Positions 6,337-13,970 are shown, numbered from the stretch's first letter. The stretch: 15,075 nt of DNA from Deltaproteobacteria bacterium (GCA_016874895.1 VGSX01000057.1:1-15075); one strand, 5' to 3'. Notes: generated by a model not told the origin, from the sequence alone. Translations and numbers: made by a program.

Positions 6337-6939
6337 TTAGACGACGGGAAACACTTTTACCTGGCCCACCTGCTCACCCTGCCCCAGACGCCGTCCCAGT
6401 TCCTCTGCTTCCGCCAGCACCTCCGGCCTCTGGAGAATGGCGCCTTTTTCATCCACTTCCCGCACTAAGATTTCCGCAGCATAGCGGACATTTATGGCAT
6501 CGAAAAAGTAATAGGTGGCCAGACGCGCCCCCACAAAGACGTGTTTACCTTTGGTGGCCGCAGTGCTTAACAGCACCCCCTGCCGCTCCTGGCCGGGGAA
6601 ATCCTGTTTCAGGACATAGCGCCGGGCCCAAAAGGCCTGGGTGCGGTCAACCATGGCCTTGGCCTGGGCAGTGAGGCCATAGAAAAAAATGGGGGAGGCC
6701 AGCACAACCACATCTGCAGCCAAGAGCTTGGGATAAAGGTGCAGCATATCGTCTTTGATGGGACACTCCCCGGTCTCGAAACACTTATAAATTTCCAGGC
6801 AGGGGGAGATCTTTAATTTCCGCAGCTCCACCTTTTCCACTTCGCCCCCGCCGGCCGCCGCGCCTTTGAGAAAAGTATCCAGCAAAATCTCCGTGTTGCC
6901 GCCGACGCGGGGGCTGCCCCAGATTCCCAGTATTTTCAT
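6337..6939 (-). CDS. Isf-like flavoprotein / NADPH-dependent FMN reductase
   Basis: This 200-residue flavodoxin-fold protein starts MKILGIWGSPRVGGNTEILL, whose GSPRxGGNT loop binds the FMN phosphate. ASPIFFYGLTAQAKAMVDR (about residues 81-99) is the second flavin loop. Iron-sulfur flavoproteins (Isf) of anaerobes have a compact CxxCxxC...C motif that binds a 4Fe-4S cluster. Here the equivalent stretch is PCLEIYKCFETGECPIKDDM: C47, C53 and C59 are present but the second cysteine is Ile50. A normal four-cysteine cluster is therefore unlikely, although the KDDM end is kept. An electron-transfer or quinone/peroxide-reducing role in the cytoplasm is plausible. The ATG at 6939 follows GAGGAG, and a good promoter lies upstream. 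Confidence 0.85.
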   Translation of the reverse strand: MKILGIWGSPRVGGNTEILLDTFLKGAAAGGGEVEKVELRKLKISPCLEIYKCFETGECPIKDDMLHLYPKLLAADVVVLASPIFFYGLTAQAKAMVDRTQAFWARRYVLKQDFPGQERQGVLLSTAATKGKHVFVGARLATYYFFDAINVRYAAEILVREVDEKGAILQRPEVLAEAEELGRRLGQGEQVGQVKVFPVV

Positions 6940-6989
6940 TCCCGGCTCCTCGAGAAGGCCAATTCTGACAGTGTAAAATTATCTTCAGA

Positions 6990-7018
6990 ATGATAAAGGA
7001 TAAACGGTATTTTGTCAA
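6990..7018 (-). promoter_or_regulatory. Sigma70-type promoter of the flavoprotein gene
   Basis: On the minus strand TTGACA (7018-7013) and TATCAT (6995-6990) are separated by 17 bases, matching all six and five of six consensus positions. The start point would be near 6983, giving a leader of about 44 bases to the ATG at 6939. It may also transcribe the downstream thioesterase-rpoZ group. Confidence 0.65.
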
Positions 7019-7095
7019 GCTTTTAACATGCTGCAACGTATTGAAATAACTTTATATACATAATCTTGAATAAGTTTTCGAAACCATGGCAAAAC

Positions 7096-7144
7096 GGGGA
7101 GTTCCCCCACCGCAGGGACAACCACCCCAAAGCTAAAGGGGTGG
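7096..7144. other. Two adjacent hairpins in an intergenic region
   Basis: GGGG/CCCC with an AGTT loop (7096-7107) is followed by CCACCCC/GGGGTGG with a nine-base loop (7122-7144). They lie about 80 bases before the small gene at 7227, in a 287-base gap. I could not match the arrangement to a riboswitch class I know. The rest of the gap (7019-7095 and 7145-7213) is AT-rich with no gene that I can support. Confidence 0.35.
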
Positions 7145-7226
7145 CCAGCAGCCGGCGATTGACAAAGCTCCAATAGATTATTACCAGATTTATAAAAAGG
7201 AAAGTTGCTTTAAGGAGGATTGAACG

Positions 7227-7514
7227 ATGATCGTCCATGTTACACACGCTAACCGGCAGGAAATCGTGGATCTCCTCACCGCCGAAGGGGTGGCCTTCGA
7301 AATCGGCAACATGAGTTCCACCCGGGAGCTGGTGACGGGGAGCTTCGAGGTTTATCAGGTCAGAGCCAACGTCCCGGAAATAACCGTCCCACCCATGTAC
7401 CGGTCCAGCGAGGGTGATGTGCGGGCCTTCCGGCTGCCCTCCGGCAGGCTCATTCTCACGGACCTGGAGGGGAACCTGGAACAGATCACCACGCCTCCTC
7501 CCAAGGCCGGATAA
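7227..7514 (+). CDS. Hypothetical protein, 95 aa
   Basis: This is a small soluble protein of unknown family. It begins MIVHVTHANRQEIVDLLTAE, suggesting a beta strand and helix, and ends in a Pro-rich GNLEQITTPPPKAG. It has no cysteines, signal peptide or membrane segment. The ATG is preceded by a strong AGGAGG at 7213-7218. The gene is alone on its strand between two minus-strand units, and a TTGACA at 7159-7164 lacks a good -10 partner. Coding use and the ribosome binding site make it real; its function is not deducible. Confidence 0.7.
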   Translation: MIVHVTHANRQEIVDLLTAEGVAFEIGNMSSTRELVTGSFEVYQVRANVPEITVPPMYRSSEGDVRAFRLPSGRLILTDLEGNLEQITTPPPKAG

Positions 7515-7577
7515 TTGCCGGCGGTTTCGGGCCATGCCTGTCGGAGCGAGCAGGTGCCAAAAATTCTGTTTCCCGAG

Positions 7578-7602
7578 AAAATCCCCTTAAGTCCCCCTTT
7601 AA
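7578..7602. repeat. Possible fragment of a dispersed repeat
   Basis: The stretch AAAATCCCCTTAAGTCCCCC with a following TTTAA resembles one arm of the C-rich intergenic repeats common in many bacteria. Only one arm is present, and its end touches the permease stop codon. The other 60 bases between the two stops hold nothing recognisable. Confidence 0.25.
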
Positions 7603-9095
7603 CCACTGACCACCCACAGCACCACCCCCATGACCAGGGAGGCCAGGATCCCCAGGGGAATGGTGAGCCGCAGAATCCAGCCTTCCTGCCCCACTGCGCC
7701 GCACATGGGCGTGGCAATGGCGATTTTAAAGGGCGAGGAAATAGACCCGATGGAGGCCCCCACCGTCAGGCCCGCAGCCAGCATAGTGGCCGACACCCCC
7801 AGCAGGGCGGCGGCCTGCACCTGGAGTTCCCCGAACAGCATGAGGGAGGCCACCCCGTAACCGGTGAGGAAGGTGCCCACCCATCCCAGGAGCGGCACGA
7901 AGAGGGGATAGAGGCTGCCGGTGTAGAGCTTCAAACCCGCGGCCAGCACCCAGGGGATATTGTGGGCCTGGTCCAGGCGGCCGAACCCAACCTCGTAGCC
8001 CGAATAGGCAATGACCTGGCCCATGGCCCCGAAAAGTCCCATGGCCACAAGGGCCCGCCAGCCTTTGGCCACCCCCACGAGCCACAGAAGCCGACGCTGC
8101 TCCGGCGTCACCTGGAGCAACCGGAAGGCCAGCAGCAGGGCCAGGAAAAGATACAGGTAAGCCGAGAACAAAGGGGTGAAAGTGATGGCGTGGATGGGAA
8201 TCAGGGAAATGGTGAAGCTCAACCGCCGCATGGTCAGCTCCTGGAGCCAGGGGACGGTGTTCACCAGCAGCAGGGGCACCAGGATCACCGCAAAGGGCGC
8301 CAGGTCAATAAGAATGCGGCTGTCTCGGGCCGGGGGGCGCTCTCCCCGCCAGAGCAGCACTCCCACCAGAACCAGCCCCCCCACCATCCCGGAAATGGCC
8401 ACCCCCAGCCACACCGCAGCCGCCAAAGCCGCCCCGCTCACCAGCAGGGCGCAGCCCAGAATCAGGGGCAGCCGCCGCCAGCCTTCCCCTGGGTCCGGCA
8501 GGAAAAAGGGGATGCATAATCCCATAAGCAGGGTGGCCGGGATGGAGAGCCAAGCTGCGGCCACGCCCAGATCGTAAAACGGCAGGCCGGTCACCAGAGC
8601 CAGAACCGTAATAATAATGCCCGCCATCTCCACGCTCATCAACCCGGAGTAGCCGATGATGGACAGGGCCGCGGCCCCGGCGGGTCTCACCCCGGTGGTG
8701 TGCAGCATGGGCGCCACCATAGGCTCGGCAATGATGCTGGCCCCCTCGAAAAAATTCCCCAAACCCAGAGTAATCAGCAGATGCCGGGGAAGGGACCGGT
8801 CCAGGCCGCTGAGCAGCCAGGCCACCAGGCGCTTTAGGGAACCCGTGGCCACCAAAAGCTGGGAAAACAAGATCCCCAGAAAGACCACGGCCAAAAGGGG
8901 CGCCGTGGTCACGAAACCATCGGCCGCAGCCAGCAAAATCACGCTAAGGGGCGTCTGAAAGGCCAGGGACGCCAACACCGCTACATACAACAGTCCATAA
9001 ATGGCCAGCTCCAGGGCCGACCTCTGAAAGAACACCGCCAGGACCGACAACAAGACCACCGGGGTCCAACACAACAGGAAGAGAGACAATGACAT
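7599..9095 (-). CDS. L-lactate permease (LctP)-like transporter
   Basis: This 498-residue inner-membrane protein has about a dozen hydrophobic segments. The segment GLGNFFEGASIIAEPMVAPM corresponds to the conserved LEGAAGFGTP region of LctP permeases, and ASIGSISSPFKIAIATPM near the C-terminus matches their GNMISPQNIAIA region. The family imports lactate or glycolate with protons. The core substrate-region residues differ here (EGASIIAEP instead of EGAAGFGTP), so the substrate may be another organic anion. ATG 9095 (MSLSLFLLCWTP) gives a natural membrane N-terminus but has no good ribosome binding site; the longer in-frame extension upstream is not hydrophobic and overlaps the previous gene. 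It is the last gene of a minus-strand run, 47 bases after the AgmX-like gene. Confidence 0.75.
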   Translation of the reverse strand: MSLSLFLLCWTPVVLLSVLAVFFQRSALELAIYGLLYVAVLASLAFQTPLSVILLAAADGFVTTAPLLAVVFLGILFSQLLVATGSLKRLVAWLLSGLDRSLPRHLLITLGLGNFFEGASIIAEPMVAPMLHTTGVRPAGAAALSIIGYSGLMSVEMAGIIITVLALVTGLPFYDLGVAAAWLSIPATLLMGLCIPFFLPDPGEGWRRLPLILGCALLVSGAALAAAVWLGVAISGMVGGLVLVGVLLWRGERPPARDSRILIDLAPFAVILVPLLLVNTVPWLQELTMRRLSFTISLIPIHAITFTPLFSAYLYLFLALLLAFRLLQVTPEQRRLLWLVGVAKGWRALVAMGLFGAMGQVIAYSGYEVGFGRLDQAHNIPWVLAAGLKLYTGSLYPLFVPLLGWVGTFLTGYGVASLMLFGELQVQAAALLGVSATMLAAGLTVGASIGSISSPFKIAIATPMCGAVGQEGWILRLTIPLGILASLVMGVVLWVVSG

Positions 9096-9142
9096 AATGA
9101 GGGGGGGTTTATTAAAATTATCGATAGAGTATAGGTAGTTCT

Positions 9143-9598
9143 CTAAGGCATCAACAGGTGATCCAGCTTGGCCTCCAGCACCACCGTCACCCGGGAGCGC
9201 GTCTCTTCCAACGGGGGCAGGCGGAGTTGGCCCAGAGCACGGCACAGGCAGGCATCCAGGGATTTCACCTCCGGGTCCACAACCTTGCACCACACCACCC
9301 GGCCGCTGCCCCCCAGGTTGAAGCGCAGCGTCATCCTGGCTGGCACCCTACCCAAGCGCCGGTGTTCCGCCTGCACACATTCGGCCAAATCCGGCAAAAT
9401 GGCGGTGATAGCCTCTCGAACCGCAGCCGGGTCCCGTTCCCCTATAACCTGAAGCTCATGAATAACAACCTGGAGGACAGGCTCAACTTGCTGCTCCTCT
9501 TCCGGCAAAGGCTGCGCCCCGGCCGGCCCCAGCAGGCCCGCCAGAATGACAAGCATGACCCAGAAAAGAAAACCTCCAGCTGTAATTCTTTGCTGCAT
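9143..9598 (-). CDS. Secreted protein with TonB/AgmX-like C-terminal domain
   Basis: This 151-residue exported protein has a signal peptide at residues 1-28: positive start MQQR, hydrophobic core FLFWVMLVILAGLLG, and an AGA cleavage site before QPLPEEE. A short acidic linker is followed by a domain with RMTLRFNLGGSGRVVWCKVV and CLCRALGQLRLPPLEE. These resemble the beta-strand and final segment of the AgmX/PglI (TonB-like) C-terminal domain, which binds periplasmic or outer-membrane partners. Four cysteines in the domain could form disulfides. ATG 9598 follows AAGGA; an upstream in-frame start would put 29 polar residues before the signal peptide. No TonB-type N-terminal anchor or partner genes ExbB/ExbD are present here. 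The role is unknown. Confidence 0.65.
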   Translation of the reverse strand: MQQRITAGGFLFWVMLVILAGLLGPAGAQPLPEEEQQVEPVLQVVIHELQVIGERDPAAVREAITAILPDLAECVQAEHRRLGRVPARMTLRFNLGGSGRVVWCKVVDPEVKSLDACLCRALGQLRLPPLEETRSRVTVVLEAKLDHLLMP

Positions 9599-9648
9599 AA
9601 GCCGATCCTTTATAAATTTTGAATCTTTGGTTATCAAGTCTTGCCTTG

Positions 9649-9677
9649 CTCGTTCCCAAGTTAAACTTGGGCACGAG
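9649..9677. repeat. Palindromic repeat (CTCGTTCCCAAG type)
   Basis: This 29-base palindrome has CTCGT-T-CCCAAGT pairing with ACTTGGG-C-ACGAG: twelve pairs, one mismatch and a three-base loop. Palindromes of the form CGTTCCCAAG...CTTGGGAACG occur as dispersed intergenic repeats in many bacterial genomes, and this looks like one copy. There is no T-run on the minus strand. Confidence 0.55.
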
Positions 9678-9678
9678 T

Positions 9679-9704
9679 AAACCAAAAACCGGAAACCAGA
9701 AACC
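9679..9704. repeat. Four heptameric AAACC repeats
   Basis: AAACC occurs at 9679, 9686, 9693 and 9700, a perfect seven-base period, equivalent to (GGTTTNN)4 on the minus strand. It directly follows the palindrome at 9649-9677, so the two may be parts of one dispersed element. Confidence 0.6.
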
Positions 9705-9721
9705 GATAAACGGCATCTCGT

Positions 9722-12385
9722 TCAGCGCTCCCTGAGAGCCTCGATGGCCTCCTTCAAGCCCAGGACTGCGGCCTCGTCGTCTCCGGCTTCGGGGTTGAGG
9801 CGCCGGCCTCCCGCGACCAGTTCCGCATAGGACATCTCCGGGCCGAAGATGACTTTCACCGGGTGCGGTCGGGGGAAAGCCCGGTTCGGCCCCCAGGCGG
9901 CATGGGCCCCCTGGATATAAGTCGGCATGATGGGCACGTTGAGTTCCTTGGCCAGGATGATAACTCCTTTTTTGATCTGGCGCAGCTCCCCGGTCACCGA
10001 GCGGGCCCCTTCCGGGAAGATGCACAGGGTTTTGCCGTGGCGAAGCACGGAGGCCGAGGCTTGCATGGCCTCTACCAGGTGCCGGGCCGAATCCACCGGG
10101 ATCACCCGCAGGGCCTTCACCAGCGGGCGGATGAGGGGCAGATCGAAATAATAGGTGGTGCCCATGAAGAAAAGATCCCGGCGCCGGGAATGCGGGGTTA
10201 CCACAAAAATCAAAAAACCATCCGCGAAACTGGTGTGGTTGGGGCAGATAAGCGACGGGGTGGGAGTCAGATGGTGCTTCCCCTGGACCTTTAACTGGAA
10301 AAATATCTTGGCCAGGAAGCCGAAGATCCAGGAACAGCCCAGGGTAAAAAGGCGGGCGCCCCAGGGGTGACCCAATTCGATGCGGCGCAGTAATTCCGGG
10401 GGCGGCTCCTGTGCCAGAATTTCAGCCCAGGAGCGCTGCCTGGCAATCGCGGCTTCCCCGATTTGCGGCTCCTGGCTCTCTACGAAGCGGATCAGTTCGG
10501 TCACGGTGAACAGATCGGCGAAACCGTCCTCTTTCATGGCGATCTGAAATCGCTCTTCCAGTGCCGCGGCCAATTCCACCAGGGCCAGGGAATCCAGGCC
10601 CAGATCCAGTTCCAGGTGATCGTCCAGGGCAACGAGCCGCTGCCCGCTTTTTTCCAGGAGCAGGTGAACCACGGCCACTCCGGCGTCCGAGAGGTTCTGG
10701 TTCAGGGCGGATTGTTTGGACTCATATTTTTTTCCGGCCCGGGCCTGATAGATCTTGGCCGCTTCCTGCATGCGGATTTTTCCCAGCCTGGTTTTGGGCA
10801 GTTCCTGGTTAGTGAGGACAAAATCCCGGACCCGTTTGTAGGGCTCCAATTGCTGGGAATAATAATCTAAATACCACTTCACCCGGTTATTGATGTCGGT
10901 TTCCCCGGACTGGCGGAAATAATCGAACTCGGGGACCACCACCGCCACCAGCTTGTCTGCCCTCGCATCCGGCATCACGAAGATTTCCCGGATGGCCGGA
11001 GCCTGCAGATAGTGCTTGGCCACTTCCTCGGCGGAAATGTTTTTCCCCGAACTCAGGACGATGATGTCCTTGGCCCGGCCCTGGACAAAGAGATAGCCGT
11101 CGGCATCCAGACGCCCGAGGTCCCCGCTCCGGAACCAGCCCTCCTGGATGACCTCCCGGGTAGCGGCCTCATTGCCAAAATACCCGGCCATGACGCTGTC
11201 CCCCCGGATCAGGATTTCGCCGACGCCCTCTTCGTTGGGCTCATTGATCTTAACTTCGACGTTGGCCAGGGGTTTTCCCACCGAACCCAGCCGCGGGGCC
11301 TCTGGCGGGTTTATGCTGACCACCGGCGCGGTCTCGGTGAGGCCGTAGCCCTCCAATACCGTAAACCCCAGTTTGGCGAAATTCCGGGCCAGCTCTTCCG
11401 GCAGTTTCGCCCCGCCGCTGACAAAGTAGCGGAACTGTTCCCCCAATGCCTGGCGGAATTTTGCGGTCAGGGGGCCGCTGAAATCCGGGCCCCCCCGCTG
11501 CCGGAAGCGCCAGGAAAAATCCAAAAACCGGTGGAGCAGGCTCCCCAGCCCTAAGGGGAGTTCCTCCAGCTTTTTGGCCATGCCTCGATAAAAGTGCTGC
11601 AACACCTGGGGCGTCACCGGCAGGATGGTTACTGCCTGCTCCTTGAGGCAACGCAGCACCGGTTCGGCCTTGAGGGTGTCGATGAAGGTCACGGTGGCCC
11701 CGGAAAACAGGGGCAAAAGCAGGGTGGCAGTGAAGGGAAAGGCATGAAACAGCGGCAGAATACCCAGAATATTGTCCTCGGCCGTCACCGCCTCCAGCCG
11801 GGCGATGCCCCAGTAATTGGCGGCGAAATTCTTCTGGGTCAGCATGACACCTTTGGGCGGCCCGGTGGTGCCCGAGGTGTAGATAATGGAGGCCAGATCA
11901 TCCAAGTTAATTTCCGGCAGGTCCGTGGCCTCCGAGGACTTCAGGAGTTCCTCAAAGCTAATACCCTCGAAGTTATCAGGCAGTGGATCACCCACCACCA
12001 CGAGGTGCTGGACCGAAGCCGCCTCGGCGATTTCTGCCAGCGGCGCCTTGGCCGAGGCAAAGACCACCCTGGCCGGGGTCTGCTCCAGGACATGAGCGAG
12101 GTGCTCCGGCCGGGATTGAAGATCCACAGGCACGGCTGTTCCCCCGGCCAGGAGCAGGCCGAAATAGCTCAGGGGCCACTCCGGCCGGTTCTCCATAATA
12201 ATCAAGCCCCGATCAGAACTGCCGAGGCCGTGCTCCCGGAGCCAGCCCGCCACCCGCAGGGCCTGTTGATAAAGCTGGCCGTAGGTAATCGTGTGAACCG
12301 TGCTGCCGGCCACATTGATGATGGCCGGGCGCTCCGGCGCCGCCTCCGCCTGCTGCCGCAGGTGTGCTGTCAGGGTCTGATACAT
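9722..12385 (-). CDS. Fused AMP-dependent acyl ligase, acyl carrier and PlsC acyltransferase
   Basis: This 887-residue protein has three domains. Residues about 10-555 are an adenylate-forming acyl ligase with the P-loop IIYTSGTTGPPKG near 165-178, GYGLTET, and SGDLGRLDADGY before the hinge to the C-terminal subdomain. Residues about 570-640 form an acyl carrier domain with LDLGLDSLALVEL, whose Ser near 597 would carry phosphopantetheine. Residues about 690-880 form a PlsC-type acyltransferase with NHTSFAD (NHx4D motif) near 716 and FPEGARS near 789. The likely reaction is fatty acid activation, loading on the built-in carrier and transfer to a lysophospholipid or glycerol-type acceptor, comparable in outline to Aas, which lacks an inserted carrier domain. 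ATG 12385 is preferred (MYQTLTAHLRQ); TTG 12421 is an alternative. Confidence 0.88.
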   Translation of the reverse strand: MYQTLTAHLRQQAEAAPERPAIINVAGSTVHTITYGQLYQQALRVAGWLREHGLGSSDRGLIIMENRPEWPLSYFGLLLAGGTAVPVDLQSRPEHLAHVLEQTPARVVFASAKAPLAEIAEAASVQHLVVVGDPLPDNFEGISFEELLKSSEATDLPEINLDDLASIIYTSGTTGPPKGVMLTQKNFAANYWGIARLEAVTAEDNILGILPLFHAFPFTATLLLPLFSGATVTFIDTLKAEPVLRCLKEQAVTILPVTPQVLQHFYRGMAKKLEELPLGLGSLLHRFLDFSWRFRQRGGPDFSGPLTAKFRQALGEQFRYFVSGGAKLPEELARNFAKLGFTVLEGYGLTETAPVVSINPPEAPRLGSVGKPLANVEVKINEPNEEGVGEILIRGDSVMAGYFGNEAATREVIQEGWFRSGDLGRLDADGYLFVQGRAKDIIVLSSGKNISAEEVAKHYLQAPAIREIFVMPDARADKLVAVVVPEFDYFRQSGETDINNRVKWYLDYYSQQLEPYKRVRDFVLTNQELPKTRLGKIRMQEAAKIYQARAGKKYESKQSALNQNLSDAGVAVVHLLLEKSGQRLVALDDHLELDLGLDSLALVELAAALEERFQIAMKEDGFADLFTVTELIRFVESQEPQIGEAAIARQRSWAEILAQEPPPELLRRIELGHPWGARLFTLGCSWIFGFLAKIFFQLKVQGKHHLTPTPSLICPNHTSFADGFLIFVVTPHSRRRDLFFMGTTYYFDLPLIRPLVKALRVIPVDSARHLVEAMQASASVLRHGKTLCIFPEGARSVTGELRQIKKGVIILAKELNVPIMPTYIQGAHAAWGPNRAFPRPHPVKVIFGPEMSYAELVAGGRRLNPEAGDDEAAVLGLKEAIEALRER

Positions 12386-12562
12386 AACCGCCTCGGTGGA
12401 AGGTGTACTCAACAATGTCAAAAACCTGAGCCTGTCACAAAAAAAGCTTTTTTGCCATCCTGCTCGAAAACGACGCGATGGATCTTAACTTATTGGGAAC
12501 CTTAGATTCTTCGCTACCCTAAGACGGACAACCAGATGAACACTGACAACTGCCCTTCCCTG

Positions 12563-13300
12563 CTAGCCTTTTTTCCGCCGCCGCTGCTCTTGGGCGCCTT
12601 CCTTCCAGGCCGGGTCTTTTTTCCGGCCCTTGTCTTTCCAGGGCTTGACGGGCTGCCCCAGGATGTCCAGCCACGCCGAACCGGGGGTGGGGGCGGTCGG
12701 GACGGTTTTAACAGCCGGTGCAGGTTTGGCCTCCGGTTTTTTGGGGGCCGGGGGGAGTTGTAGAAACTCCGGGCCAATGGCGCCGGTGAGATAAAGATCC
12801 TCGCCATAGGGGAAAAACCTCTGGCCTTTTCGGGCCGCCTGCTGGGCCTGGACGGTCACCAGTACCGCCCTGGGATCCCGGCGGCGTCCGATTCGCCGGG
12901 CCATGGCGGGGTCGGCGCTGAGGACCAGTTCCCCTCCTGCCGGGGGCAGCAGGCCACGCTCGGCCACCGTCCCGTGGGATTTGGCGGTGATGGCCCGATA
13001 CAACAGGGGCGGCGGCGAGGCGGGTTCCGCACCCCGCAGGTCGGCCGGTCCGGGCCGCAGGGCCCGGATATGGGTGTCATCCAGAGCAAAATCACCGGGG
13101 CTCACCAGATTGACCAATTCTTCCAGGTGAGACCGCCGCACATAGCCCCAGCCTTCTTCCTGACTCAGGACCGCCAAAAGCTCCTTGACCGACGCCCGGC
13201 CCTTCTCATCCAACACCAGACCGAATTCATCCGGCCGCCGGCCCAGGATATAGCTGAGTAGTTTGGCTAAAGACTCCTGCCGCTGCTGCCGCTGTCGCAT
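12563..13300 (-). CDS. KptA/Tpt1-like protein lacking canonical catalytic residues, basic tail
   Basis: The first 180 of 245 residues align by eye with RNA 2'-phosphotransferase (Tpt1/KptA), which removes 2'-phosphate from RNA using NAD+. Landmarks are LAKLLSYILGRRPDEFGLVLD at the start, FALDDTHIRAL (71-81), GLLPPAGGELVLS (116-128) and RRDPRAVLVTV (140-150). The family's Arg-His pair after the first leucines (LxRH) is here Gly20-Arg21, IRAxQGHS is IRALRPGPA, the YHGT motif is YRAI and HVHLS is ELVLS. Arg79 and the RRDP arginine remain. Activity is thus doubtful. About 65 extra residues rich in Lys, Pro and Arg follow, suggesting nucleic-acid contact. The ATG at 13300 has AGGA seven bases upstream. 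It is divergent from the HExxH gene. Confidence 0.75.
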   Translation of the reverse strand: MRQRQQRQESLAKLLSYILGRRPDEFGLVLDEKGRASVKELLAVLSQEEGWGYVRRSHLEELVNLVSPGDFALDDTHIRALRPGPADLRGAEPASPPPLLYRAITAKSHGTVAERGLLPPAGGELVLSADPAMARRIGRRRDPRAVLVTVQAQQAARKGQRFFPYGEDLYLTGAIGPEFLQLPPAPKKPEAKPAPAVKTVPTAPTPGSAWLDILGQPVKPWKDKGRKKDPAWKEGAQEQRRRKKG

Positions 13301-13332
13301 ATACTATTCCTATGTGCTTGACTTATTGGCAC

Positions 13333-13361
13333 GCTTTGTCGTAAAAAGGCGTTGACAAAGC
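13333..13361. promoter_or_regulatory. Inverted repeat over the -35 region of the 13409 gene
   Basis: GCTTTGTC (13333-13340) and GACAAAGC (13354-13361) are perfect complements with centres 21 bases apart, two helical turns. The right half overlaps a TTGACA at 13352-13357. The arrangement fits a dimeric regulator site between divergent genes. Confidence 0.4.
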
Positions 13362-13379
13362 AGGTTCCGGTGATAACAT
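13352..13379 (+). promoter_or_regulatory. Probable promoter of the HExxH gene
   Basis: TTGACA at 13352-13357 is followed after 16 bases by TAACAT at 13374-13379 (four of six). Transcription would start near 13386, about 23 bases before the ATG at 13409, which argues that the upstream in-frame TTG at 13352 is not the start codon. Confidence 0.45.
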
Positions 13380-13396
13380 TAATTGTTAAACAATTA
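13380..13396. promoter_or_regulatory. 17-base perfect palindrome at the transcription start
   Basis: TAATTGTT-A-AACAATTA is perfectly symmetric about 13388 and abuts the proposed -10. It is a good candidate operator for a repressor, distinct from the GCTTTGTC repeat just upstream. Confidence 0.45.
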
Positions 13397-13408
13397 TGGC
13401 GATTGCTT

Positions 13409-13921
13409 ATGGTCACCAGGCGATTCCAGGGCTCGGAAAAACCCATCATACAAGAGGCGGTGCTCGTCGCTGAGGAGGCCACCAGCGACTTCTTCAAGCT
13501 TTCCAGGAGTCAATGGCGGCGTTCCCGTTATGACATCCTTACCCTGGAGGCGTTGCGGCAGGAAGAGATTTCCCCCCATGCCCTGGCGCAGCTGGCCAAA
13601 TACACCTGTTGTCTGGCCGGCCGGGAGCTTAAATCCGCACACTATGATCTCTATCATATCTGCCTGCAGGATCACAATATTATCAAGACGTTGGAAAATC
13701 AGGTTAAATTGTCCTTATTGCCCCTGTTGATCTATGTCATCACCCACGAACTGGTGCATATTGTGCGATTTTCTCAGTTTGAGCAACTTTTCGAGGCCTC
13801 CGAGGCCGAAAAGGCAGAGGAAGAAACCCGGGTGCATTCCCTGACCCGGGAGATTCTGCGGCCCTTCAAATGCCCCGATCTCGAGACAATCGCCCTTAAC
13901 TACCATGCTTATCATACTTAA
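13409..13921 (+). CDS. HExxH putative metalloprotease-like protein
   Basis: This 170-residue protein has a HELVH zinc motif at residues 113-117 (ITHELVHIVRF), just after a hydrophobic stretch LSLLPLLIYV. The glutamates downstream, EASEAEKAEEETRVHSLTRE, could supply a third metal ligand. The N-terminal half (KPIIQEAVLVAEEATSDFFK) is helical. It is too small for a classical gluzincin, and I cannot name the family; a minimal soluble or membrane-associated zinc protein is most likely. ATG 13409 is chosen because the TTG at 13352 coincides with a promoter -35 hexamer; its own ribosome binding site is weak (GGCGA). It is followed 49 bases later by an FmdB-type zinc ribbon gene on the same strand. 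Confidence 0.65.
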   Translation: MVTRRFQGSEKPIIQEAVLVAEEATSDFFKLSRSQWRRSRYDILTLEALRQEEISPHALAQLAKYTCCLAGRELKSAHYDLYHICLQDHNIIKTLENQVKLSLLPLLIYVITHELVHIVRFSQFEQLFEASEAEKAEEETRVHSLTREILRPFKCPDLETIALNYHAYHT

Positions 13922-13970
13922 TTTATTAATTCTATAAAGTAGTTGGTTCCCCGAAGGAGGTTTGCCGACC

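Noticed and set aside
7159..7196. Promoter for the small gene from TTGACA and TATAAA
   Set aside because: The two hexamers are 26 bases apart, far beyond the usual 16-18, and no better -10 lies at the right spacing.
7515..8519. Long plus-strand frame opposite the permease gene
   Set aside because: It is a His/Pro/Gly/Gln-rich shadow of the permease with no family features; the minus-strand frame has clear membrane segments and LctP motifs.
12439..12453. A-run/T-run palindrome as a terminator for the KptA-like gene
   Set aside because: The stem is almost all A-T around GC, lacks a loop and would form a poor terminator on either strand.
11594..12505. Long plus-strand frame opposite the ligase fusion
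   Set aside because: It is antisense to well-conserved ligase motifs and rich in Gln/Arg/Gly as expected of a shadow frame.
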